From Liminaster sp964567855 (GTDB lineage: Bacteria > Bacteroidota > Bacteroidia > Bacteroidales > UBA3663), in contig CAZMOE010000004.1 of the NCBI GenBank assembly GCA_964567855.1, positions 62,001-126,000 of the forward strand: 64,000 nt of DNA, written 5' to 3'. The notes beneath the pieces are model-generated. The model was not told the DNA's origin. It was given only the letters and a program-made list of their open reading frames with translations, and made no database searches. Of the stretch, positions 1 through 7,138 are shown in pieces (within the stretch, counting starts at the first letter, position 1; the number at the start of each line of letters is the position of its first letter). The position numbers were made by a program, and so were the translations under genes.

Positions 1-1
1 G

Positions 2-652
2 CGCGAGCAGCTCCGGACATGGGTCGACTACGCCCTTCGCAACGACGCGCTGATCCTGTTCGATGCCGCCTATGAGGCTTTCATCACCGAAGCGGAGGTG
101 CCCCGCTCCATCTATGAAATCGAAGGGGCAAAACGATGCGCCATCGAATTCCGTTCGCTCTCCAAGACGGCCGGTTTCACCGGCCTGCGCTGCGGCTATA
201 CCGTTGTCCCCAAAGAGGTGACGGCACGCAAGAGCGACGGTACCCGCGTACAGCTCAACCGACTTTGGTCCCGCCGGCAGAGTACCAAGTTCAACGGCAC
301 GGCTTACATCATCCAGCGCGCCGCCGAAGCGGTATTTTCTCCCGAAGGACAACAACAGATAATGGACAACATCGCCTATTACCGCGAGAACGCCCGCACG
401 ATGAAAGCCACTTTCGACAGCATCGGCATCGAGGCCTTCGGCGGTGTCAATTCGCCCTACATCTGGATCAAGACTCCGGACGACATGGATTCCTGGACCT
501 TCTTCGACCGGCTGCTGGACGAATGTCATGTGGTAGGCACCCCCGGCGTAGGATTCGGCCCCAGCGGCGAAGGATATTTCCGCCTGACCGCTTTTGCCAC
601 ACATGAAGCGACCCGTGAGGCCATGGAACGCATCCGGACCTGGAAAATATAA
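2..652 (+). CDS. dapL: LL-diaminopimelate aminotransferase, 3' part
   Basis: PLP-dependent fold-type I aminotransferase that converts tetrahydrodipicolinate plus glutamate to LL-2,6-diaminopimelate in the DAP/lysine pathway. The frame is already open at base 2, so the gene starts before the window; about 217 of the roughly 410 residues of the family are present. The segment FRSLSKTAGFTGLRCGY contains the PLP-binding lysine (SKTAGFT) and the conserved GLRCGY, preceded by the DAAYEAFI strand. A GTG near base 98 is internal to the conserved domain and is not a start. A hairpin follows the stop. Together with the DNPR-type MurE at 29072 this supports meso-DAP peptidoglycan. The identification rests on motif recognition and is strong. 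Confidence 0.93.
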   Translation, partial: REQLRTWVDYALRNDALILFDAAYEAFITEAEVPRSIYEIEGAKRCAIEFRSLSKTAGFTGLRCGYTVVPKEVTARKSDGTRVQLNRLWSRRQSTKFNGTAYIIQRAAEAVFSPEGQQQIMDNIAYYRENARTMKATFDSIGIEAFGGVNSPYIWIKTPDDMDSWTFFDRLLDECHVVGTPGVGFGPSGEGYFRLTAFATHEATREAMERIRTWKI

Positions 653-682
653 TCTCCGGGAGCAGCATCCCGCCATAAATAT

Positions 683-740
683 CCCCCTGCCATCTTCATC
701 GGAAACGGTTTCCGCGAAAAATGGCAGGGGGATTTTCTTA
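683..740. terminator. Bidirectional terminator between dapL and tcdA
   Basis: An 11-bp perfect stem (CCCCCTGCCAT at 683-693, ATGGCAGGGGG at 721-731) closes a 27-base loop and is followed by ATTTTCTTA. It lies between converging genes and could end transcripts from both sides. Confidence 0.8.
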
Positions 741-772
741 TTATCGTTTCTTGCGGCAACGCAGGAAGCACC

Positions 773-1579
773 TCATTGCACCTTGGCACTGATATCCTGC
801 ACGACGAGACCGGCCAACATGAAGCCGAAAATGGCCGTCGTATGCACTAAACTACCGTTGATCTGCGCTTTGGCGGCATCCCAGCGGCCGGCGGGCGCTA
901 CCGTGTCCATATCTGCCGCCTGCGGCGTCGCGGCAGGTACCGCAGAGGCCGCAGACGGTGCTTCCGCTCCTCGGTTCGGCATCACCTCCGGACTATAGAC
1001 ACACAGAAATTTGCGCTCCGGGAAGAGCTTGTCCCGCTTAAAGCGGTTCCGCAACGCACGCGCCAGCGGACACCCGCTGACTTTCCAGAACTCGGCCACA
1101 TCGATCTTCAGCGGGTCCATTTTCAGCGCCGCCCCCATCGACGAAAAAAATACTGCCGGCGTAGCCGTCGCCCGACGTATCAGCAATGCCTTATTCTCCA
1201 GGCTGTCTATCGCATCGATAATATAATCATACGTCTCCAACGAAAATTCATCGGCCGTCGCAGCTGTGTAGGCGCTCTGCCGGGCATCGATGACGGCCGC
1301 GGGATTGATTTCAAGCAACCGTTCCCTGAGGGCATCGACCTTGGCCCGGCCGAGGGTGGCGGTCGTGGCCATCAATTGTCTGTTGACGTTGGTGATGCTG
1401 ACACAATCAGAGTCGACGATCGTCAAATGTCCCACGCCGCTCCTGATCAGTCCCTCGGCACACCAGCTGCCGACGCCGCCCACACCGAAAAGAATCACAC
1501 GGGCCGTCGCCAACGTCCGCATGACGTCGCCGCCAAGCATCCGTTCGGCCCGACTGAATATCCGATCTACTGCTTCCAT
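773..1579 (-). CDS. tcdA: tRNA threonylcarbamoyladenosine dehydratase (TcdA/CsdL)
   Basis: E1-like (ThiF/MoeB family) enzyme that ATP-dependently cyclises t6A to ct6A at position 37 of ANN-decoding tRNAs. The 268-aa product has the family's usual length. The nucleotide-binding loop GVGGVG is at residues 32-37, followed by VDSDCVSITNVNRQ, the adenylation-site segment of E1-like proteins, and AIDSLENKALLI. The C-terminal half has the YgdL/CsdL signature KIDVAEFWKVSGCPLA. The start ATG (1577-1579) directly precedes the conserved RIFSRAERMLG. Monocistronic by position: it converges on dapL and diverges from the thiamine genes. ThiF itself is less likely because no thi genes adjoin and the C-terminal signature is TcdA-like. 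Confidence 0.9.
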   Translation of the reverse strand: MEAVDRIFSRAERMLGGDVMRTLATARVILFGVGGVGSWCAEGLIRSGVGHLTIVDSDCVSITNVNRQLMATTATLGRAKVDALRERLLEINPAAVIDARQSAYTAATADEFSLETYDYIIDAIDSLENKALLIRRATATPAVFFSSMGAALKMDPLKIDVAEFWKVSGCPLARALRNRFKRDKLFPERKFLCVYSPEVMPNRGAEAPSAASAVPAATPQAADMDTVAPAGRWDAAKAQINGSLVHTTAIFGFMLAGLVVQDISAKVQ

Positions 1580-1603
1580 CTCTTAGCTCTTTGATTTACG
1601 GCG

Positions 1604-1611
1604 CAAAGGTA
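1604..1611 (-). promoter_or_regulatory. Candidate -7 box for tcdA
   Basis: On the minus strand this reads TACCTTTG, a perfect TAnnTTTG Bacteroidota -7 element 24 bases before the tcdA start. No good TTG -33 element is visible at the expected distance. Confidence 0.5.
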
Positions 1612-1723
1612 ATCAAAATTATCATATCCCGGCCCACCGATTCCCTGAGGCGGCCCCCTCATCCCCTTTGTTTCCTGAAAGAACGGTATAAAAAGCCTTC
1701 ATTAACTTTTTTCTAAAAAAATC

Positions 1724-1754
1724 TTGTATTATTTCACCCTTCACATTACCTTTG
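1724..1754 (+). promoter_or_regulatory. Bacteroidota promoter of the thiamine-uptake transcript
   Basis: TTG at 1724-1726, a 20-base spacer, and TACCTTTG at 1747-1754 match the TTG-N19/20-TAnnTTTG consensus. The start of transcription would be near 1760, just before the TPP riboswitch. Confidence 0.75.
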
Positions 1755-1776
1755 CCGCCGAAAATCCGGCAAAATG

Positions 1777-1876
1777 CCGGTAAGGGGTGCTTCTTCCACT
1801 CGGCCGTAATGCCGGTGAAGAGGCTGAGATCATACCCATTGAACCTGATGCAGATAATACTGCCGCAGGGATACCG
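1777..1876 (+). promoter_or_regulatory. TPP riboswitch (THI element)
   Basis: The conserved core elements occur in order: GGGGTGC (1784-1790), GGCTGAGA (1822-1829), ATACCC, GAACCTGATG (1841-1850), CAGATAATACTGC and GCAGGGA (1865-1871). The closing helix P1 is present: CGGTA at 1778-1782 pairs with TACCG at 1872-1876. The variable P3 arm lies between GGGGTGC and GGCTGAGA. In this class thiamine pyrophosphate binding turns expression off. Its position before the TonB-dependent receptor and PnuT gene makes these thiamine-repressed uptake genes. Confidence 0.95.
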
Positions 1877-1923
1877 ACTCCTGTCACACGGGCTTCCGTG
1901 GGGAGTTTCTCAATGCTTTTTTT
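1876..1923 (+). terminator. Candidate expression-platform hairpin of the TPP riboswitch
   Basis: GACTCC (1876-1881) pairs with GGAGTT (1902-1907), and CACGG with CCGTG inside it, giving a two-part stem directly after P1. A run of seven T occurs at 1917-1923, about ten bases after the stem, which is later than in a canonical terminator. Control could be by termination or by another route. Confidence 0.4.
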
Positions 1924-1967
1924 CTCATATTCCCCCTTTTTTTGTTCAACTTATCAATAGTTTATCA

Positions 1968-4295
1968 ATGAAAAGGGTATTGTTCATTTCATCCCTCCTG
2001 GTTGCCGGTGCAAAGCTCACTGCGGCAACCCCACAGCCGGCCGAGGCCGATGCTCCGGACTCGCTCCGGATGGCAGAACTTAACGAAGTGGTCGTAAAGG
2101 CCGTAAAAGCCGACCCGAACGCACCGTACGCAGTCAGCAACGTCGACAAGGCACAGCTGGAGCGTCATGCCGCAGGCGGACGGGAAATCCCGTTCCTCTT
2201 ACAAATGACTCCGGGTGTCGTCGCCTCCTCCGATAACGGTCTCGGCATCGGAACGGGCTATCTGCGCATCCGCGGCTCTGCCGACTCCCGCATCAATGTC
2301 ACCCTCGACGGAATGCCGCTCAACAGCCCCGAGGACCAGTGTGTTTTCTGGGCCAACATGAACAGCTATGCCGCATCACTCGGCAACGTTCAGATCCAGC
2401 GCGGCGTAGGCACCTCGACCAATGGCGACGGTGCATTCGGAGCCACTGTGGCCCTCACCAGCCAGACTCCCTCCATTGTCCCTGCCGCGACCGTCTCTGC
2501 CAGCTATGGCAGCTACAACACCTATGTGCTGGGCGGCTCCTTCAGCACAGGACTCATCGGCGACCATCTGATTTTCGACGGCCGCTATACTGAAACCAAT
2601 ACCGACGGTTACGTAGATCTCACCGGCAGCCGTTCCGGCAGTTACTACGGCGGACTGACCTGGATCGATGATAAAGTCATCATCCGCTATAAAAATTTCG
2701 GCAACTTCGAAAAAACGGGACAGGCCTGGAACGGGCTCGACAAGGCCCTCTTCGATGCCGGTTACCGCAAATACAATCCGCTCAACGAATATTTCACCGA
2801 TGCCGACGGCAACTATTCCGACGATCCGACCTCATACACAAAAGCCTACCCTTACCGCACGACCGACAATTTCTGGTATAACCACAATATCCTTTCGGCC
2901 GCATTCCGGTTCAACGACAAGTGGAGCTCCACTTTCGGCTTCCGTTACACGCACGGCTACGGATATTATAAAGAATGGCGCCCCGACAATAAACTGAAGA
3001 AGTTCGGACTCAGCGACGACAACCTCTCCAAGACCGACTTCATCCGTAAGAAAGGACTGACTCAAGACTGGTGGGGAAGCAACTGGAACCTGAATTACAA
3101 GGACGAACGCTGGGACGTTGTCGGCGGATTCTCACTCCAGAACTTCATCTGCAACCACTTCGGCCATCTTACCTATGCCAAAGGCCTCGAATATCTGCTG
3201 AGCGACGGCCGATATACCTATTATGACAGCGACGCCACCAAATTCGATTTTTCGACGTTCGTCAAAGGTTCCTACCGCTTTAACGATTCCTGGAGTCTTT
3301 TCGCCGATATGCAATACCGCCATGTGGATTACCGTACCGACGGTGTAAACGACAAGTTCATCACGGCCGACGACTATGCCTATGTTGCCGATCCCGGAGA
3401 ATTCCGTCAGAATGAGTTCGGCCACTATCAGCATATCCTCAACATCGACGAGCAGTTCAACTTCGCCAACCCTAAAGCCGGTGTCAGCTTCCATCGGGAC
3501 GGACACAATGCCTATGCCTCCTTTGCCATGGCCCACCGCGAGCCCTCACGTAACAACTATACCGACAACGGGGCCTACGGAGCGCCCAAACATGAGACTC
3601 TGCTCGACTACGAAGCCGGCTACAGCTTTACCAACCGACATTTCCATGCCGGCGTCAACCTCTATTATATGGACTACGACAATCAGCTCGTGCAGACGGG
3701 AGAAATCTCCGACATCGGAGAGGCTCTGACCACCAATATCAAAGACTCCTACCGGATGGGTATCGAGGTGACGGCCGGATGGAACATCACGTCGTGGCTT
3801 TCATTGGAAGGAAACGTCGCACTCAGCCAAAATAAAGTGAAAGACTTCGACGAAGTAGTGGAAGACTGGGATTCGGAAACCGGCTTCCGCACGGTTCATT
3901 ACGACGACAGCGATCTGGCGTTCTCCCCCGATCTCGTCGCCAACGGCATGTTGCATTTCAGCCATAAGGGTATCGATGCTACCTGGCACACCAATTATGT
4001 CGGCCGCCAGTACCTGGACAATACCGGATGCAAGGCCCGTTCGCTCGACGCCTACACGACCAGTAATCTGTATATCAGTTACAGCCTGCCCTGCAAACGC
4101 TTCGCAGGATTGAAGGAAATAATTTTCGGTCTCCAGGTCACCAACATTTTCAACAAGAAATATTGCCCCAATGGCGGTGTCTATTCCGCTATCAGCGAAA
4201 GCGCCGGCTACACCAACGACCACCGATACACTGCGATCTGGGTCTATCCGATGGCAGGACCGGCTTCCATGGGCAACATAACGCTTAAATTCTGA
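1968..4295 (+). CDS. TonB-dependent outer-membrane receptor, predicted thiamine receptor
   Basis: Outer-membrane gated channel that takes up a ligand using energy passed by TonB-ExbB-ExbD. The 775-aa product begins with a signal peptide (MKRVLFISSLLVAGAKLTAA), then a plug domain with REIPFLLQMTPGVV and LRIRGSADSRINVTLDGMPLN, then a long beta-barrel ending in ITLKF with the terminal Phe typical of outer-membrane proteins. The frame is open from 1752, but that would run through the riboswitch; the ATG at 1968 begins a proper signal peptide. No SusD partner follows, so this is a BtuB/FepA-like rather than glycan-type receptor. Thiamine specificity is inferred from the TPP riboswitch upstream and pnuT two bases downstream. 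Confidence 0.92.
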   Translation: MKRVLFISSLLVAGAKLTAATPQPAEADAPDSLRMAELNEVVVKAVKADPNAPYAVSNVDKAQLERHAAGGREIPFLLQMTPGVVASSDNGLGIGTGYLRIRGSADSRINVTLDGMPLNSPEDQCVFWANMNSYAASLGNVQIQRGVGTSTNGDGAFGATVALTSQTPSIVPAATVSASYGSYNTYVLGGSFSTGLIGDHLIFDGRYTETNTDGYVDLTGSRSGSYYGGLTWIDDKVIIRYKNFGNFEKTGQAWNGLDKALFDAGYRKYNPLNEYFTDADGNYSDDPTSYTKAYPYRTTDNFWYNHNILSAAFRFNDKWSSTFGFRYTHGYGYYKEWRPDNKLKKFGLSDDNLSKTDFIRKKGLTQDWWGSNWNLNYKDERWDVVGGFSLQNFICNHFGHLTYAKGLEYLLSDGRYTYYDSDATKFDFSTFVKGSYRFNDSWSLFADMQYRHVDYRTDGVNDKFITADDYAYVADPGEFRQNEFGHYQHILNIDEQFNFANPKAGVSFHRDGHNAYASFAMAHREPSRNNYTDNGAYGAPKHETLLDYEAGYSFTNRHFHAGVNLYYMDYDNQLVQTGEISDIGEALTTNIKDSYRMGIEVTAGWNITSWLSLEGNVALSQNKVKDFDEVVEDWDSETGFRTVHYDDSDLAFSPDLVANGMLHFSHKGIDATWHTNYVGRQYLDNTGCKARSLDAYTTSNLYISYSLPCKRFAGLKEIIFGLQVTNIFNKKYCPNGGVYSAISESAGYTNDHRYTAIWVYPMAGPASMGNITLKF

Positions 4296-4297
4296 CG

Positions 4298-4933
4298 ATG
4301 GAGGGAATCTCGTTCTTCAAGGCCTTGGAATATGCCGGACTGCTCGTAAGTTTCCTATATTTATACTTCGAATTCAAACAGAAACAGGTGATGTGGCTGT
4401 TTTCCATCCTCTGTTCGATGATATATATATGTATCTATATCCATGCCAAGCTTTACGCCGACATGAGTTTCAGTTGCTTCAACATCTGTATCAGCGTCTG
4501 GGGATTATGGCAATGGAGGAAACGGCTGTCCGACGGAATCCGTGAAAAGAGGGAAGACAAACATAAGACCATTGAATACCGCCGCTTCAACGGCAGGGAA
4601 TGGATGCAGATCGCAGCCTGCACCGCGGTAATCTATGCGGCCATCTATGCCATACTGAGCTTTCTCACCGACTCGCCCGTACCGGCCAAAGATGCTTTCA
4701 ACACGACCATCAATATCGTGGGCACCTGGGTATTGGGTAAAAAGGCCATCGAAGTATGGGGTTTCTGGTTCGTTGCCAATATCTTCTCGGTCTATCTGTA
4801 TTTTATCCGCGGACTATATCCGACCATGGGGTTGTATATGTTCTACACGGGCGCCGCAATCTATGGTTTCTGGAAGTGGAAACGACACGGCGTCCTCATC
4901 AAGACTGAAAATCCGTCTCCGGAAAAAATCTGA
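4298..4933 (+). CDS. pnuT: Thiamine transporter PnuT (PnuC family)
   Basis: Small inner-membrane facilitator of the NMN/vitamin transporter family; trapping inside the cell normally comes from phosphorylation. The 211-aa protein is almost entirely membrane segments separated by one charged loop (REKREDKHKTIEYRRF, about residues 86-101). It shows PnuC-family features: the WxxxxW stretch ISVWGLWQWRK and, near the C-terminus, WFVANIFSVYLYF and AIYGFWKWKR. The start is two bases after the receptor stop, so the two are co-transcribed under the TPP riboswitch. This is the basis for calling it PnuT rather than PnuC. No thiamine (pyrophospho)kinase gene adjoins. Confidence 0.88.
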   Translation: MEGISFFKALEYAGLLVSFLYLYFEFKQKQVMWLFSILCSMIYICIYIHAKLYADMSFSCFNICISVWGLWQWRKRLSDGIREKREDKHKTIEYRRFNGREWMQIAACTAVIYAAIYAILSFLTDSPVPAKDAFNTTINIVGTWVLGKKAIEVWGFWFVANIFSVYLYFIRGLYPTMGLYMFYTGAAIYGFWKWKRHGVLIKTENPSPEKI

Positions 4934-4968
4934 CAGCAATCGCCTGAAAACGGGATTCGCAAAAAAGA

Positions 4969-5009
4969 CCTCCGCCGACTCTTATACAAGAGTTGGCGGA
5001 GGCGTTTTT
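4969..5009 (+). terminator. Rho-independent terminator of the thiamine operon
   Basis: A 15-bp stem (CCTCCGCCGACTCTT at 4969-4983 with its partner at 4988-5002, one G-T pair) closes the four-base loop ATAC and is followed by CGTTTTTA. It lies 35 bases after pnuT. The 101 bases between it and the end of the next gene hold nothing recognisable. Confidence 0.9.
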
Positions 5010-5110
5010 ATATCTCCGGGCATTACAGACCCGAAACACGCTTCATATGTTACAGCATCCCGTTCAGAAAAGGTCGCAAATCGCAGCCGGGAAACCGGAG
5101 CGGCCTCCGC

Positions 5111-6613
5111 TCACCGCATATACCCTTCCCATTTCACATTACGCATATCACCGCTCTTCAGGAACTCTTCATGGAAAGCGAGGGCGCAATGCAGGGCCTG
5201 CGGGGTATGAGCCATGCCGTCGGGAACCAGTTCAAGATACTGCCTGAGAAGCGGACGATAGTCGGGATGCACGCAATTCTCGATGATGCACTCGGCCCGC
5301 TGGCGGGGAGACTTTCCGCGCAGATCGGCAACACCATGCTCGGTAACCAAAACCATAACCGAATGCTCGGAATGGTCGACATGCGACACGAAAGGGACAA
5401 TCGCACTGATGTTACCCCCTTTGGCAATCGACGGGCAGGTAAATATGGAAATATAGGCATTGCGCGTGAAATCTCCGGAACCGCCCACACCGTTCATCAT
5501 CTTCGATCCAAGTACGTGAGTGGAATTGACATTGCCGAAGATGTCGGCCTCCAGCGCCGTGTTCATGGTAATGACGCCGAGGCGACGTATGACTTCCGGG
5601 TTGTTGCTCAGCTCGCAAGGACGCAAGACGATGTGATGCTTGTAGAAGTCCAGATTGGCGATCACCTTGTCATAGACAACGTCGCTCAACGTCAGCGAAC
5701 TGCTGGAGACGTAAGTGCATTTCCCGGCATCGATCAAATCGATGACCGAGTCCTGCAAAACTTCTGTGTACATCTTGAAAGGCGGTATCTCCTCCGCATC
5801 GGTCAGCGCCTGCAAGACCGCATTGGCAATATTGCCGACGCCGCTTTGCAGCGGCAGGAATTCATCCGGAATACGCCCCTCCTCCAATTCCCGGACAAGG
5901 AAACCGACCACATTCTTGCCGATACGGGCGGTAACTTCGTCGACCGGAGAGAAGGGTTTGACACCATAATGGTAGCAGCAGGGCACGATACCGACAATTT
6001 TGGCCGGATCGACATTCAGCGTGGAGGTTCCGATATGATCGCTGGGGTCATAAATAGGAATTTCACGGCGATGCGGTGGCGCCGGCATAGTATAAATATC
6101 GTGAAGACCGCAGATCTCTTTAGGGAAAAGGCTGTTCTGCTCAATGATAATATGTTTGGCCTTGGCGGCAAAAGCCTGGACGTTGCCGACACCGCCGCAG
6201 AGCGTTATCCGGCCGTCGTCGGTGACATCCACAGCCTCAATGATACAATAATCGATATCCCCCAGAAAACCGTATTGCACGAACTGCGCCAAAGACGACA
6301 GGTGCATATCGAAATAATGTATTTCACCTTTGTTGATAGCGGCCCGCATTTCCGGAGTAGACTGATAAGGCGTACGCCGGTCTACTGCCTGTGCGGCAGC
6401 CAGCGCTCCGTCTAATGCCACACTGGTCGAAGCTCCCGAAAATACACTTACCTTGAACGGCCGGCCGGCCTCATGTTCCGCTTTGGCACGTTCAGCCAAA
6501 GCCGTAGGAACTACCCGTGGCGTTCCTGCTGCCGTAAATCCGCTAAATCCGATCGTATCTCCATCCTGAATCAATCCGGCGGCCGCTTCTGCTGTCAAAA
6601 TCTTATAAATCAT
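5111..6613 (-). CDS. Acetyl-CoA hydrolase/transferase family (succinyl-CoA:acetate CoA-transferase type)
   Basis: Class I CoA-transferase expected to move CoA between succinyl-, propionyl- or acetyl-CoA and free acids, as in succinate/propionate fermentation and acetate handling. The 500-aa length fits the family. YTEVLQDSVIDL contains the candidate catalytic Glu (about residue 284), and GGVGNVQAFA and LQSGVGNIANAV are family glycine motifs. The frame extends upstream to 6667, but the added residues are hydrophobic and not family-like; the ATG at 6611-6613 starts MIYKILTAEAAAGLI, the usual N-terminus. The exact acyl donor cannot be fixed from sequence alone. Confidence 0.9.
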   Translation of the reverse strand: MIYKILTAEAAAGLIQDGDTIGFSGFTAAGTPRVVPTALAERAKAEHEAGRPFKVSVFSGASTSVALDGALAAAQAVDRRTPYQSTPEMRAAINKGEIHYFDMHLSSLAQFVQYGFLGDIDYCIIEAVDVTDDGRITLCGGVGNVQAFAAKAKHIIIEQNSLFPKEICGLHDIYTMPAPPHRREIPIYDPSDHIGTSTLNVDPAKIVGIVPCCYHYGVKPFSPVDEVTARIGKNVVGFLVRELEEGRIPDEFLPLQSGVGNIANAVLQALTDAEEIPPFKMYTEVLQDSVIDLIDAGKCTYVSSSSLTLSDVVYDKVIANLDFYKHHIVLRPCELSNNPEVIRRLGVITMNTALEADIFGNVNSTHVLGSKMMNGVGGSGDFTRNAYISIFTCPSIAKGGNISAIVPFVSHVDHSEHSVMVLVTEHGVADLRGKSPRQRAECIIENCVHPDYRPLLRQYLELVPDGMAHTPQALHCALAFHEEFLKSGDMRNVKWEGYMR

Positions 6614-6773
6614 TCCAGAAAAGATTATTATCAAAATAAAATTCGTACTTTTGCATCCGAAAATCAAGCGGGGAGATGCTCTCTGCAGGAAATGTATCTT
6701 CTCCTGCCGGGGTTCGCCCTCCGACTGGCTTCAGACTTCCGGAAAACAGGAATTGTCCGCATGAAAATGCGAG

Positions 6774-6791
6774 AAAAAAGCATGCTTTTTT
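6774..6791. repeat. 18-base perfect palindrome
   Basis: AAAAAAGCATGCTTTTTT is self-complementary. As RNA it makes a short A/U stem followed by a U-run, which resembles a weak terminator, or it could be a protein-binding site. It lies in the predicted leader of the CoA-transferase gene. Confidence 0.5.
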
Positions 6792-6814
6792 CGACTTTTC
6801 ACTATTTTTATGGT

Positions 6815-6845
6815 CAAAAGTAGGACTTTTCTGACACTTAGACAA
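6815..6845 (-). promoter_or_regulatory. Proximal candidate promoter of the CoA-transferase gene
   Basis: On the minus strand TTG (6845-6843), a 20-base spacer and TACTTTTG (6822-6815) match the Bacteroidota consensus. This would give a leader of about 190 bases. Confidence 0.55.
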
Positions 6846-6936
6846 GTTTTTTTATGAAAAATTTAGTTTTTCACATACAAAAACACCACATCATGCAAAA
6901 TTCTGTTCGATCGCAAAGGGTAGTAACAATAAATGG

Positions 6937-6964
6937 AATAGGGACTTTCACAAGCCCCTATTCT
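6937..6964. repeat. 12-bp hairpin in the leader region
   Basis: GAATAGGGACTT (6937-6948) pairs with AAGCCCCTATTC (6953-6964) around a four-base loop, with one A-C mismatch. Neither strand has a T-run after it, so it is not an ordinary terminator. It lies between the distal minus-strand promoter and the CoA-transferase gene. Confidence 0.6.
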
Positions 6965-7006
6965 GTATTAACCTAAACCTTAACTATGATAATAAATTTT
7001 GTACTG

Positions 7007-7035
7007 CAAAGATATGGTTTTTGTTTATATGGCAA
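7007..7035 (-). promoter_or_regulatory. Distal candidate promoter toward the CoA-transferase gene
   Basis: On the minus strand TTG (7035-7033), an 18-base spacer and the perfect -7 box TATCTTTG (7014-7007). Transcripts would start near 7000 and contain the 6937-6964 hairpin. Confidence 0.6.
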
Positions 7036-7138
7036 TCATAACAAGCCTATAAAATGCCGTATTTTTACATTTTTTTTGATTACAAAGATGATTAAAGCAT
7101 ATAGTAAATAAAAATTAACAATATAAAAGGTAGTAAAC

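Larger units (their letters stand above)
6614..7138. other. 525-base intergenic leader region
   Basis: No convincing gene. It holds two minus-strand promoters, an 18-base palindrome and a 12-bp hairpin (listed separately), so the CoA-transferase mRNA may have a leader of roughly 190 or 390 bases. Further small stems occur on the minus strand, for example GCAGGA with TCCTGC at 6680-6710. The last 130 bases before miaB are very AT-rich. I could not match it to a known riboswitch class. Confidence 0.6.

Noticed and set aside
1752..1967. Upstream extension of the TonB-dependent receptor frame
   Set aside because: It runs through the TPP riboswitch; the ATG at 1968 begins a normal signal peptide.
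5171..6415. 414-codon plus-strand frame opposite the CoA-transferase gene
   Set aside because: Antisense shadow of a clear enzyme gene; no signal, domain or promoter of its own.
6661..6780. Possible cobalamin or SAM riboswitch in the CoA-transferase leader
   Set aside because: Some short motifs look similar, but the ordered conserved cores of those classes are missing.
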